DNA of 64,000 bases. Origin: Mactra quadrangularis. Taxonomy: Eukaryota; Mollusca; Bivalvia; Venerida; Mactridae. The stretch is taken from assembly GCA_025267735.1 (NCBI GenBank), contig CM046294.1, positions 34,565,222-34,629,221 of the forward strand, read 5' to 3'. Positions 49,623 to 62,054 of this stretch are shown one piece after another. The stretch's first letter is position 1. The number at the start of each line of letters is the position of its first letter. The position numbers were made by a program, and so were the translations under genes. The notes beneath the pieces are model-generated. The model was not told where the DNA came from and did not search any database. It saw only the letters and a program-made list of their open reading frames with translations.

Positions 49623-50230
49623 TATATATAGTGTATTAAACTGGACATTATAAACCTTAATCTAACGGAATAATTGCCACAAGTATTTTATGTAGTTTTA
49701 CTTACTTGTCTCATTTGTTTTAGATCATATCAACATTTTGTAACAATACATCCTTAATACAATTCATATAACTGATCATATCATAAAGTATTGCACAATA
49801 AAACCATATGACTTTTTTGATAGTTACATTATACTGTTCCACAGATTTCAAATATATGAGAAGTAAAGTAGGAATAGACAGTCTAGTCCTTTTAAAACAA
49901 GTGTTGTCATTGTTTGAATGAACTCATTTTGTCTAACAATATATCAGCGGATATAGCTTTATACACTTTACATATGAGAAAATTATCACTTCAATGTCTA
50001 TGTATATTTTTTGTGTGTATAAACATGTTCACAGAAAGTAACATAAAGTAACATAAACACAAGACTATTGACTATGTTTTTATACATCAATAATATTAAA
50101 CTATTTGGAATCCTTCAGTGGAATATGGTGTTGTCATCTTCTGATGCAAACCGAGAACATTCACAGCCAGCTGTTCAATCTTTGACAAATCTCTGAAGCT
50201 TTTATTATTTGTTAGGGTGAAAATCAGGAC

Positions 50231-50504
50231 AAAACAAGTAAATCAGTGAGCTAATGCTCACTAGTGATACCCCCGCAAAAATCTAAAAATATGCGACAAA
50301 CAGGAAGTAGATGAGCAAGGAACATGTAATCGCTTTACACCACATGGGACTATGGGATGAAGCAATATGCAAAGTATTAGGCTGCTGCATGTTATAGTTG
50401 CTGAGAAAACTGCGACGGAAATTTTGTAACGGACGGACGCACGCACGCACGGACAAGGGTAAAACAGTATACCCCCCTCTTCTTCGAAGCGGGGGTATAA
50501 TAAT
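50231..50504 (+). repeat. 275-bp hairpin-head element, copy 1
   Basis: Begins ACAAGTAAATCAGTGAGC; GTGAGCTAATGCTCAC is a perfect hairpin. Then TGATACCCCCGC; it closes with GGACGGACGCACG, AAGGGTAAAACAGTATACC and a tail hairpin ACCCCCCTC...GCGGGGGT followed by ATAATAA. The 5' GATACCCCCGC and 3' GCGGGGGTAT are inverted. Nearly identical copies occur at 51859-52143 and 62055-62338. Confidence 0.9.
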
Positions 50505-51858
50505 GGTCTCACTATTTTATCAATCTTTATATGTTTTTATACTTAACAAACAAGTATCACTGCACTGTCCTTTTTTGTATACGAATGTTTTTGAAGCACT
50601 TTGACTTATCAAACCTGAAGAGATTCAGTGCCGCTAGCGCTTTGATTTTTGTTTTGTAAACAGGAACTTGAAAATTAAACGTCAAACATAATAAATGTGA
50701 TTTTAAACAATTCAAGCCATTAAACATAAAAACCTACAATACTTGACATTGTAAACATAATTTTAAAAATATAAACAAAGAGGAAGTGAGCTCATTTTTC
50801 AAATGAAGTTCAAAACCAGGAATCCAAGAAGATTTGATCAGAGGTCATTGCAATACATGTATACATGTACATATTTAAATTTCAGAACCTAATACCACTT
50901 TTCTACTATTTTTCAGTCACTTTAAGTGGTCTGTGGAGCTTCACTTCATCTTTGAGTCTTTGAGAAACTTTAATTCTCCATACCATAGTCTTTAACTAGA
51001 ACTTAAAGCATAGACCTTTGCCAGTGGTTGACTAATGCCATATTTGATACTGCTGAAGAAATGAGCATGACAGTAGAAAATATTTAAAGACCAAACTCCA
51101 GGAAGACATATCATAAATCATTAAGGTTCCATCCATAAATGGAATCAAAGACCTCTGAATCTACAGCCAGAAACATATATGTACAACTGCATACAAAGAT
51201 GCTTTAAACGATTTAAATAAACTAAAATGGCCTTCCAACTAACACTACAACAAGCAATGTGACACTATACAATGTTTTACAGACCATTTTATACAAGATA
51301 TAATATTTCACACAGATTTAAATACTTTATATAGATTACTATGATATTTCTACAAATACTATCATATATCATATCAATTATTTACACTTTTACACTTAAA
51401 CAATACTCTAACAAAAATGAATGACAAAGTCTAAACTATATTTTTACGATAATGAATGTGTTATAGCCATAAAATGATCTTTTTTTGTTATCACAACCAA
51501 ATTGAGAAAATTCAGTTATTATCAGAACAGAACAGATCAGATAAAATCAAAACAGAGCACTAGAACAGAACAAAACAGAACAGAAGAATTATTGATCAAA
51601 ACAGAACAGATAAAATCAAAAGAGATCAGAACAGAACAAAACATACACTTTATCAAACTCAGATTGTGTAATACAGTATAAGAGAGAGCAGTTTAAAGCA
51701 ATCATTTTCTAAATCTGTTATTCCAAGACTGCAAGTGGCACTAGTTCTATAATCAACAGGTTGACTCAATCTTAATCTCTAACACATCTCAATGATAACT
51801 TGTGTGATGTAATTAGGGCTGCATACTGGTATACAAAATTAATTATATATAAATTTCC
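50505..51858. other. Gene-free stretch
   Basis: A diverged SINE-like fragment may lie at about 50915-51180. ACAGA-rich simple sequence lies at 51525-51640. No exon. Confidence 0.45.
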
Positions 51859-52143
51859 AAACAAGTAAATCAGTGAGCTAATGCTCACTAGTGATACCCC
51901 CGCCAAAATCTAAAAATATGTGACAAACAGGAAGTAGATGAGCAAGGAGCATGAAATCGCTTTACACCACATGGGACTATGGGATGAAGCAATATGCCAA
52001 GTATTAGGCTGCTGCATGATATAGTTGCTGAGAAAACTGCGACGGAAATTTTGTAACAGACGGACGGACGGACGCACACACGCACGCACGGACAAGGGTA
52101 AAACAGTATACCCCCCTCTTCTTCAAAGCGGGGGTATAAAAAA
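51859..52143 (+). repeat. 275-bp hairpin-head element, copy 2
   Basis: Same head hairpin, body and tail as at 50231, with a longer GACGGACGGACGCACAC run and a mutated tail loop (TTCAAAGCG). Confidence 0.9.
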
Positions 52144-52202
52144 GCAAATTTCTTATAAGCATGATTTCCTTAATGAAAATGATATTACAAACAAGCAAAC
52201 TT

Positions 52203-52506
52203 TTTTGGATGGGTTAATGTGGTAGCAACACATTGTATAGGTCATATCATGGTGGTCAGACAACTACTCAACATTCCTGGCAAGGCTAAATATCTGGATT
52301 TATATCTATTAACCAGTTAGTACTAGACATATACTACGTCAGTGACTGACAACTGTCCTACATAATTTAGAATCAGTGGTTGGGAGAATGGCCATAAATA
52401 TTATTGCATGACTAAACTCCACAAATGTAAGCCCTACCCAGGAGTCAAAGTCATGACCCCTCTATCAGTAGACTTGTTTGCTACAGACCCACCTAGCTAG
52501 GCGGGC
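52203..52506 (-). mobile_element. tRNA-derived SINE copy 4
   Basis: Minus-strand head CCGCCTAGCTAGGTGGGTC, then the shared body (GTGACTGACAACTGTCC, TTTAGAATCAGTGG, GAATGGCCATAAATATTATT) and the 3' end TGTGGTAGCAACACATTG. Confidence 0.78.
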
Positions 52507-52509
52507 AAA

Positions 52510-53432
52510 AAGCAGTCTTCTGAGCAGCAATGATGTTGCAGGGCCGATAGAACAAAGTCCTATCTAGCAGAGTAGACCAAAATCTTCCTACCTAAACAGT
52601 ATTATAACTTTTTCAGCATTTATTTTGTTATAGCCTAACCTTATCATGAAACATTATAAGTCTAATCTTGCTTACAATATAAATTATAGTAAAACATTAA
52701 TACATTAATACATGACAATACAATACAATACAATACAATACAAAGACTAAAACATAATTGTCAATGTAATTTTTACTAGATAATTAAATGTATAAAATCA
52801 AACAAAAAGATCGGAAATAAAATGAAAGTAGACAGGACATGTTGAAGATTAAGTACCAAGATAAAAATATGTTCAGATAATAAAGAGATCAATATATAAG
52901 ATAGTATTGTGTCCCCGATAAAACAGAACTTAGATATTTTCATAAATACATTGTCACACTAAAAATCCAATCATAGAATTTTTACTTTTAACAATAATGT
53001 TTAATGTTACATAGAAAAAATAGGCATAAATTATTGTTAGGACTTCATGAAATTATTATTTTTTTATTTTCTCTCTTATAAATCTTCCACCTACTTAAGA
53101 AATACCTTACAGACATGTGTGTGTTTTATAGTTGGAAAAAACATAAACATGTCATTGGCCATTATGTTTTATTCTTATATTTAATGGTTCTTCAAGGTTT
53201 GTCATTGAATATAATATGGACATAAATTAAATTTTGATACATAGAACAAGTGATTCAATAAGTAATCCACAATTAAAAGTACTAATGCTGTTTTTGGTCA
53301 ACTTAAATAATTTCACCGAAAACTAGCAAAAAATTTTTTCCTCATGCATGGTGTACTAGTTAAATTATAATATATATTATATATAATTTCAAGAAGAAGA
53401 TAAATATACGTTATTAATTTCAATTCTAATAT
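52510..53432. other. Gene-free stretch
   Basis: Contains a short (CAATA)n run at about 52715-52743. No exon recognised. Confidence 0.5.
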
Positions 53433-53434
53433 TG

Positions 53435-54868
53435 AACAAGAGCTCCGCAGGGCGGGGCATAATACCCTCGTGTGCAGTCCATGCTGAGTTCTATCTCATA
53501 TGAAGTCCCTGTGACCTTGACCAATGGCCGCCAGGACCTCAGAATAGGTCACATCCTTAACTAGAAGGCTATCCAAAGCAAAGATTTTGAGAACCTAGGT
53601 ACAGCTATGGTTGAGTTAACACCAGCACAAAGTTTTCCCATATAAACTTCCAGTGACCTTGACCTCGGGCCTCAGAACCAAAAGTTCACAGCCTTGACCC
53701 AAAGAGTATTGATACATAAAATTTGGTGAACCTAGATAAAGTGGTTGTTGAGTTATTCTCTGAACAAGGTTTTTCCTTATGATGTCCTTGCGACCTTGAC
53801 CTATAACCCAGGGGCCTCAAAACCAAAGGGGCATATGCTTTTTAGACATTTAGGCTACCCTTACATAAAATTTGGTGAACCTAGGTACAGTCATTATTGA
53901 GTTTTTTCCAGACAATGTTTTAATATAAATATAGTCCCAGTGACTTTGACCTTTGACCCTTTGGGTCTCAAAATCAAAACGGAACATCCTCTACCAAAGG
54001 GCTATCAACAAATAAAATTTAATGAACCTAGGAAAAGTGGTTGTTGAGTTATCGTCTAGACAAGGTTTTTCCATATGATGTTCCGGTGACCTTGACCTTT
54101 GACCCTGGGGCCTCAAAACCAAAAAGGCACATCCTTGACACATGGACTATTATCACATTAAAATGTGGTGAATATAGATACAGTGGTTGTTGAGTTATTG
54201 TCTGGACAAAGTTTTCATATAAATTAGTCCCACTGACCTTGACCTTAGACTCTTGGGTCTCAAAATCAATAGGGCACATCCTTGACACATGGGCTACTCT
54301 CACATTAAATTTGGTGAACCTAGGTACAGTGGTTGTTGAGTAATTGTATGGACAAGGTTTTTCCATATGATGTCCCTGTGACCTTGACCTTTGACCCTGG
54401 GGCCCCAAAACCAATAGGGCACATCCTTGACACATGGGCTACTCTCACATAAAATTCAATGAACCTAGGTACAGTGGTTGTTCAGTTATTGTTTGGAAAA
54501 AGTTTTTCCATATGATGCCCCTGTGACCTTGACCTTTGACCCAGGGGCCCCAAAAACCAATAGGGCACTTCCTTGAGACATGGGCTATTCTCACATAAAT
54601 TTTGTGAACCTAGATACGGTGGTTGTTGAGTTATCATCCGGACAAGGTTTTCATATTTTAAGTCCCAGTGACCTTGACCTTTGACCCTGGGGTCTCAAAA
54701 TCAAAAGGGAAGCCCCTCTACCCAAGGGCTATCCACACACAAATTTGGGGAACCTAGGTACATCCCTTCTTAAGTTAACATCCGAACAAGCAATTGTCCA
54801 TGGACAGACAGACGGACGGACGGACAACATCATAACATAATACGTCCGTTTTTTCAAAACGGGCGTAT
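53435..54868 (+). repeat. ACAAGAG-hairpin element with nine ~146-bp units carrying TGACCTTGACC motifs
   Basis: Head ACAAGAGCTCCGCAGGGCGG; tail GACGGACGGACGGAC followed by a hairpin (ACGTCCGTTTT...AAAACGGGCGT) and ATAAAAA. The body consists of about nine units of 145-147 bp, each with TGACCTTGACC (near 53512, 53654, 53791, 53941, 54087, 54234, 54379, 54534 and 54669) and AAATTTGGTGAACCTAGGTACAG. Minus-strand open frames through it are repeat artefacts. Confidence 0.88.
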
Positions 54869-54944
54869 AAAAACTTATAAGATTAATACAATACAGTAAT
54901 ATCAATTATATCATAGAAAAATAAAATATAAAAGACATTGTTTG

Positions 54945-55015
54945 TGTCAATATCACGAGTGTTAGACAAAGAGCACAAAGTCACTGTGAAATTATTCATG
55001 TTTTGACAGAAAAAA
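54945..55015 (+). repeat. Short TIR repeat, copy 2
   Basis: CAATATCACGAGTGTTAGAC through CACTGTGAAATTATTCATG matches the reverse complement of the repeat at 31415-31505. Confidence 0.6.
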
Positions 55016-55442
55016 CGAACTATACCAGATTCAATTTATATATATACAATTACAACCACTGTTCATCATCACACAAGGGTAACCTAATATGGTGACACTG
55101 AGGTGCATTCAACAATGCAAGTGCTCGCGATTCAGCTTGAGAGGTGTTTCGCTTAGATATCAAAGATGGCGGCTGGAAAAATTTAAATTTTTATCTCAAA
55201 GAATTATTCCTTAAAAGTGGAACGCAAACTTGTGTGTTACTTGTTCCACATAACATATCCACGCAATGCATATAATATAATTTATTTGGTACAGTAAATT
55301 GTATCATAATGATTCATAAAAGATAAAAAAAATGTGAAAAATCTCATGTATCAGCAGAAATAATTGTTCCCCCACCTCAGGTCTAATATAATAACAAATA
55401 CACTCTCAAATAAATCAACTTCAACAATTATAGCCTAAGAGC

Positions 55443-56373
55443 TAGGGCTCTACACCGGTATACGATATATATCTAATACCGGTATTGTAGGTTCGATAGA
55501 TATATGGGATCGAACGTTTCCGTATCGAATAAAATATCAATCAAAGATGGTCATACAAATCAGATCGCCCAATCAACATTTCACTAGTTCCGGTACGGTA
55601 TGAACTAACCTTTGGGCGAACAATCTCATGATATGATGACATTCCCCAAACGTCTTACACCGGTTATCATGTTAAAAATTTGTGCTTTTCAATCAAAGGG
55701 AAGTAACTGTTGCGGTTAGAAAGTTTTTTATATGTATTATACTTTCGTTTTCAATTAGTCGGGGAACCAACAAACAGTATTGAGAATACAGTGGCCTGTT
55801 CAATTACCCCGGACGTTCCATAACGTTACAACTCAATCCAAAGACAACACAATCCGGGACAGCTCAATCCCCTACTAACGGGTTGAGTTGTCCCAACTTT
55901 GAGCTGAGTTATCCACGGGTTGAGTTGTCCCGTACCTGTAACATTCGCTAACAGCCGTTACCGAACACGCTGCAGATCAATTCTGGGAACCAGTAAGCAC
56001 TCGGATTTGTTCGGGCAGATCTGCAATTAAAGAGAACTTGATTGTACAGATCGAAGCGATTTGTCATGTTGATAGCTTAGGTTCTGAAAAAGTATGTTTT
56101 TTCATTTGCCGAATCTAGACCCAGACTCACTGGATGCAATGCTACAACTTAAAAAATATGCAAACGTCAAAGATTTTATCATTTAGATATTAAAAAGACC
56201 ATTAATTTATTAGTATGGTGCTTCTATAATAAATTAAATGAATAAAACCACACGCTTTTACTGTTTTATAAAAATTATATGTATTACTAAAATATCATAT
56301 GATATATCGAATATCGATCATTTCGTATCGATACGAATATCGTATCGATCATTCTGATCAATATAGAGCCCTA
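55443..56373. mobile_element. hAT-type MITE with 8-bp target duplication
   Basis: CTAAGAGC stands on both sides (55435-55442 and 56374-56381). Ends TAGGGCTCTA and TAGAGCCCTA are inverted repeats. Subterminal ATATCGATAC/CGTATCGAT words recur near both ends. No transposase is left. The centre (55855-55931) holds inverted GGGACAGCTCAATCCC and GGGTTGAGTTGTCCC motifs. Confidence 0.87.
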
Positions 56374-56873
56374 CTAAGAGCATACAGGAATACAAAAGCA
56401 AACCCTAAGGCTCTACATAAACAATTTTAGTAGGTTGCCCAGTAAGACAACCGACTTAAGTTTACTTGCCATACCAAATGTTTAGTTGCCCGAACAAAGT
56501 GGTAAAATTTGCGAGTTATAGATATATTCTGATTGCCCAATCAGACATTGTAACTTGCAGCAAAAACCTGTTGCTCAAACCTAAAATCAGGTTGTCACAG
56601 GCAATAGAACAACAGAAAATGTCAAGCCCTGAAACACTAATAGATTTTTATCATCATTGTCTGCTCTAAAGACCGTTTCATTTTAGAATATACAATTAAA
56701 CTACTCCACCCATATTTAATTCTAAAAATAATAAGGACTGATAATCAATTAATTATTTCATAATTTCCATACTTACCTATATTGAACAAAACAAATGAGA
56801 ACTTATCATAACGTAAAGATTATCTTAATTACCAAATTGCATGACTAGTGTTACAATTACCAAGCCCATAATA

Positions 56874-57775
56874 CAGTCAAACCTGTCTATAGCGGTCAGC
56901 TAAGGGACTGGCTGAAAGTGACCACTATAGACAGGTGACCACTATATACAGTCTCTTAATACAAACAAACAAATAAATAAATTTATACAGAAAGTGTCTT
57001 TTATTTATGCCGTTTCGTCTCAATAATTATTTTATACTCATATAAACATTATATTTCATTTTACATATAAATTAATGTAAAGACATAATATTCATTGGAC
57101 AATGAATTGTATTTGGAAATGAAATTATAAATCAAGCTATTTAGCTAAAAAGTAAGCCATTTTCTTCAGATTTGATATATTGTCAAGCCGCATATTCACT
57201 GTTGCTCCGATTGCAATGGAAAGATTCAATAACTTGTCATTTTCCACATAAAAAGCATATTCATATACAGATATTGGATAATTGCTGGCCATGTGGACGA
57301 AAAATCATAACTAACTGCGAAGCAAATAATTTCGATATGAAAATATCTGCGGTGTTTGGAAAAATAATCTAAATAAAATGTGCATAAACATTAAAATTAT
57401 ATAATTTGATACATAATTTTCACTCAAACTTGTTTGTTAGAACAACTAACTTAATTCTCTTTAACAAATTAAGTAACAATAATTGCCATAATCTATTGCA
57501 GAAATATGTTTTTCACACCTTTAGCGTGATTGAATGTTTACATTCCGTCAGCTCTTGCAAGTGATCGTTATTTTTAGACATTCGTGAAAATTAGTTGTTA
57601 TACTGACTGCTATACGACGCAAATGGGTCCGAAACTAGTGACCGCTGACCACGTTGAAGAGGGTCATGCTATATAAAGGGTCAAATTAGAACAAATCTGT
57701 TCGGGAGGACCCTGAACTGACCATAATGGACAGGGTCACCCTATATAGAGGTGACTGTTAATACAGGTTTCACTG
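56874..57775. mobile_element. TA-flanked MITE with CAGTSAAACCTGT termini
   Basis: CAGTCAAACCTGTCT at the left and AATACAGGTTTCACTG at the right are imperfect inverted repeats, each flanked by TA. ACCACTATAGACAGGTGACC and ACCATAATGGACAGGGTCACC form subterminal repeats. Terminus and TA target suit a pogo/Tigger or mariner derivative. The ORF at 57172-57372 has no domain. Confidence 0.8.
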
Positions 57776-57944
57776 TATACAATGATTATATATCATGCAT
57801 AGCTTATACATGTATTGACTTGGGACAAGAATATATAAGATACAAAATCTATTGTAGACACATTATTGATAATTGTAATGTCATGTTGTTTTTTGTTGTT
57901 CATTTGTTCACACATTTTACAATGTACACTGTGACAAAATTAAC

Positions 57945-58640
57945 TAGAGCCATCACAGAAGTGATGAATACTCCCATCTGGCACCATGTCAAAAGGGAAG
58001 GACATTTGACCCATTTAATTGGCCACACCTTTTGAAGTATTGACACCATTACTACATGCGATACACTGTCTAAACAAGGTAAACATTTGTGATATATGAT
58101 TATCATTTTAAATTCCACCAATCTGTGGTGAAGTTATTGCCTGGACAACCCAATTTTCAAAACAAATTTGACCCTTGACCCCAGTCACAACGAAACTCTA
58201 CTGTTTATTACTGGTCAGTAGGTCCTGTGAAGATCAAAATTTTACAGGACCAAACCAAGTCTTACAGGACCGGAGTCATTTTACATATTTGATGAATTGA
58301 AAACTTAGCATACTTACGTATTTAAATGTATGTGAATGAGTTTTATCTAAGTGTTTCATTCCAAAATTTGACCATTCATGCAAAACTCTCTGTTAAGTCT
58401 TTAACAAAAATTTCAAAAATTTATGAGGTCAAATTTTTTGCCGGACAGTCAGTCCCGTAAACCTGCAGATATAGACGCACCTTCTAAATTTTTACAGGAT
58501 TTGTCCGTCGGTCCGCCATCTTTCGCGGTGACTGCTTGACCCCATAAATTGGTTTGAATTATTGACACAGTTTAAGCACGTATGTTAGTGCCAAGTAATT
58601 TTAAAATCCATCAACCCATTGTTGAGTTATAGCTCTGACA
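57945..58640 (+). repeat. Interspersed repeat beginning ACTAGAGCCATCACAGAAGTGATG
   Basis: Starts with ACTAGAGC followed by the palindrome CATCACAGAAGTGATG, then low-complexity TTGACCC sequence. Resembles the head-hairpin elements, but no second copy is in the window, so the right edge is approximate. Confidence 0.4.
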
Positions 58641-59022
58641 ACAAGAGCTGTAAGTAGAGACAGCATGCTCGACTAAGTAAGTATTTGTCAAATGAGATGT
58701 GGTTGATAATAAGGAACATATATTAAAAGTTTGAAGTTTATATTTAAAGAAATAAAACAGTTGCAGTAAAAACAAATATTTTCTTAAGAAAATTCTAGGT
58801 TCAATGAGGGATAATTTTAAAAAATGTTTAAGTTATGAACCTTGTCACATGAGATGAGGTTGATAATAAGGAACTTATATTTAACGTTTGAAGTTGATAC
58901 CAGAAATAAAAAAGTTATAGTAAAAATTTTTTTACTGCACAGAAACTTTAATCAGAAATATGGACACAGACGCTAGGGTGAGTAGGAGAGCTTTTCATTT
59001 ACTTTGTAAAGTCGAGCTAAAA
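58641..59022 (+). repeat. ACAAGAG-hairpin element with two internal units
   Basis: Head ACAAGAGCTGTAAGTAGAGACAGC; two internal units share GAGATG.GGTTGATAATAAGGAAC and GTTTGAAGTT; the tail ends GAGCTAAAAATC. Confidence 0.65.
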
Positions 59023-60049
59023 ATCAGGATGAATGGAAGGACAAAAGTACTCCAATATATCCCTCACCACTACTAGAAGTGAGGGATCATACATGTAGTA
59101 TGTTCTGTTCTTTACTGTTCAATTTATGACACAAATAGGTACAATTAACTTTTGATTTACAATCAATAAAATTTAGAGAGGGAGATTCACAGCCAAACTC
59201 AACTTCAGTTTAAATAAAAGAGCATAAAAAAGAACCATGTTGGTTTGTAGTTTAATTTGCTAGATTATTATGGAAATTATTAACATTTGTATGTTGATAC
59301 TTCCTAAACTTCCTAATGACATCACAATGACCTCATAAATATTCACATTTCTAATTTCTCTTTAGGCAGAAATAAACCTGTAAAACAAATAGACAATTGA
59401 AATTGTCTTTTTCTTAATTTGTAAACCAAAATGCATTGACTCAAGCATGTATTGTATTCACTCATTCCAAGTCAATATAAACAAGCTAAACAACTTAATA
59501 TGCATTGTGATGTTATTTATCATGTTTACTTAAACAAAGATATTTCAACTTACTTTATCTAACAGTTTTGTACAATTTTAGTTGATCACTCAAAATATCA
59601 TTTTTAGAGTTTTACCCCATTTTTCTCCACTTAAATATGACCTGTAGGATGTGCAATAAATGTTATAATCATTTTTTTGTATCCCAGTGGCATGTGTTAT
59701 TTGATAAAACAAAATCACATCTTTAAATAGAAAAATATGCATTTTGTTAATGCATTGTTAAGGGGTCAAAAAAGGGATCCTTTTATATGGTAATTCAAAG
59801 ACATATTAGAGAAAGTTGTCACGTTTTGGTCTAATTTTGTAACATAAAAAACATTTTATTTTCACCTTTTATAATTAAGTTGCTAACATATATACAGTCA
59901 AACACAAATTTCATAGACATGATTAGCTTAATAGTTCTAGTTACTTTAATAAGACCATATTTAGATATATTTACTTTAGCTTTCATTTTTTGATATGACG
60001 TCACATAATTTAAATATAAAAGCCCCATTCAATAGAATAGCTGACAGAA
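59023..60049. other. Gene-free stretch
   Basis: No exon or delimitable element seen. The minus-strand open frame at 59831-60028 has no recognisable motif. Confidence 0.5.
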
Positions 60050-60986
60050 TATTTTAACAGTTTTAGCTGATGGAAACTGTGATCTCTAGAGCATTTAATT
60101 TTGAACCCAGGTACATTAAATTAGAACAATTTTTGTACAGAATTTTCAAAGTGACATAACATACTAAATATGAAAGCTGAAGGTCTTGTCATTTCTGCGA
60201 AATTCCGGCATGATATGACCTTTAGTGTTGGTATGTTGTAAAACCAAACCAAACAATATCTGCGAAAAGTTTTTTTTACACTTTATGATATGTCTTTATA
60301 AATTTTGTGTCTCTTGAGGTAAGGTGTATTTAGGCTTACAGGGGCATAATTTGTACTATGTCATGTAGTTTTTTGAGAAAAACATTTTTAACATTTCCTG
60401 ATACAATTTAACATAAATCTTATGACCCCCCCAGGACAGGGCCAATTTAAATGCCCAGATCATAATTTGAACAATCTTTGTACAGAACCTTAAGATAATG
60501 CTACATGCCAAATATCAAAGCTATAAGTCTTCAAATTTTAGAGAAGAAGATTTTTTAACATTTCCTTATATAACTCTAAGTAAATCTTGCGACCCCTAAG
60601 GCGGGGCCAATTTCGACCCAAGGGGCATAATTTGAACAATCTTTGTAGAGAACCTTAAGATGATGCTACATGCCAAATATCAAAGCTCTAAGCCTTCAAG
60701 TTTTAGAGAAGAAGAGTTTTTAACATTTCCTTATATTATAACTCTATGTAAATCTTGCGATCCCTAAGGCGGGGCCAATTTTGACCCAAGGGGTATAATC
60801 TTTGTAAAGAACCTTCTAGTGATGTTACATGCCGAATTTAATAACTGTAGACATTACGGTTTTTGACATGAAGATTGTTTAAGAAATTGTTGACGACGGA
60901 TGAACACACGCACGCACTAACGCACATTGGTCAGACCCCCCACAATAGCTCACCTTGAGCACTTTGTGCTCAGGGGAGCTTAAAAA
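60050..60986 (+). repeat. Interspersed element with ~145-bp tandem units and GAGCAC hairpin tail
   Basis: Units with GGGGCATAATTTGAACAATC, ATGCTACATGCCAAATATC and ACATTTCCTTATATAACTCT recur at about 60340, 60465, 60620 and 60780. The tail reads ACGCACGCACT, then AATAGCTCACC, GAGCACTTTGTGCTC and GGAGCTTAAAAA. The body is shared with 41970-42421. Confidence 0.75.
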
Positions 60987-61044
60987 AGCAAGAAGATCTA
61001 ATTCAGTTAATACATTCAGTTGTCAGAAATATTAGTACTATGTC

Positions 61045-61337
61045 TTTTTTAAGCGCAATAACAACAATTTGAATATTCATATTATGGCGGCCAGTCAACC
61101 TACTTACCTTTCCTGGAAAGGCTTAATCTCTTGATTTAGCTGTCAACCGATAACCGATAGGTGCATACTTTCATCAGTGACTGATAACTGTCGGAAATGA
61201 TTTAGAATCAGTGGTAGAAGGAAGAATAGCCATAGAAATTATTTCATTACCAAGTTCCACAAAAGTATGCCCTGTCCAACCCCTTGAAGAGCTAACCTAA
61301 ACTTGTGGGTTACCGACTGAGCTAGCCAGGTGGCTAA
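61045..61337 (-). mobile_element. tRNA-derived SINE copy 5
   Basis: Minus-strand head CACCTGGCTAGCTCAGTCGG is a good A box; the body has the shared TTTAGAATCAGTGGTAG and GAATAGCCATAGAAATTATT blocks. Confidence 0.8.
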
Positions 61338-61339
61338 AT

Positions 61340-62054
61340 ACAATATCTCTATACTGACAAAACAATCATAAGATAAATCTTACCATGAGCTGAACAAGTC
61401 CAGTGACCAAGATAGTGAAAACAGGAAGAAAACATTCACTAACCTTTCAAACACAAACCCTCCCATGTATCTTAATGTATACAGATTAAAAGGATTATGT
61501 AAAGTCAAAGTAGGTTGATAAAGGGATATAATAAAACACTGACCAACTTATCACCTGATGAAACAAGAATGTTTCATCACTTAGTACATTAAATATGTAG
61601 GCTTTAACATTATAATACATTTATAAATGTTCATTGTATGCAATGGACAAGAGGTTGACAGTTTGTTTGTTTGCTTCAACTTTAATGGTCAATTATCATC
61701 TGATTATACATGTATACATGTAATTAAAATATTAATACCAATCTTCCCTTGAATATTGGTTTAATAAAAGTCTATGTCCAAAATGTAACATTACACTTCC
61801 CTGATTTTTATCATTGTACCCATGCCTTCATTACACTTAATAAAACAATGTTTGAATCCAGGTTTTCTTAATAGGTCTTAAATTAAAACAATTTAATCCA
61901 AAATCAATAACTGGCAAATAATCTTTGGGTCTCTGATAACACCAACATGAGAATTTGGATTGTTGTTTTATTACACCAGTGAACTTACAAGTTACATGTA
62001 CGGTAATTGTACATTAAACTATTGTTATTAAGCAGGAGCTACATCAAGTTGATT
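61340..62054. other. Gene-free stretch
   Basis: No exon or element recognised. Confidence 0.5.

Noticed and set aside
50261..52225. Frames of 60-83 codons at 50261-50604, 51888-52225 and again at 62085-62458
   Set aside because: They are shared by the three copies of the 275-bp hairpin-head repeat and run past its edges into unrelated sequence. They are repeat artefacts, not a gene family.
54049..54435. 128-codon minus-strand frame with repeated GSKVKVTGT-like peptides
   Set aside because: It follows the ~146-bp tandem units of the DR1-bearing repeat, whose lengths vary by non-multiples of three, so the frame is not maintained.
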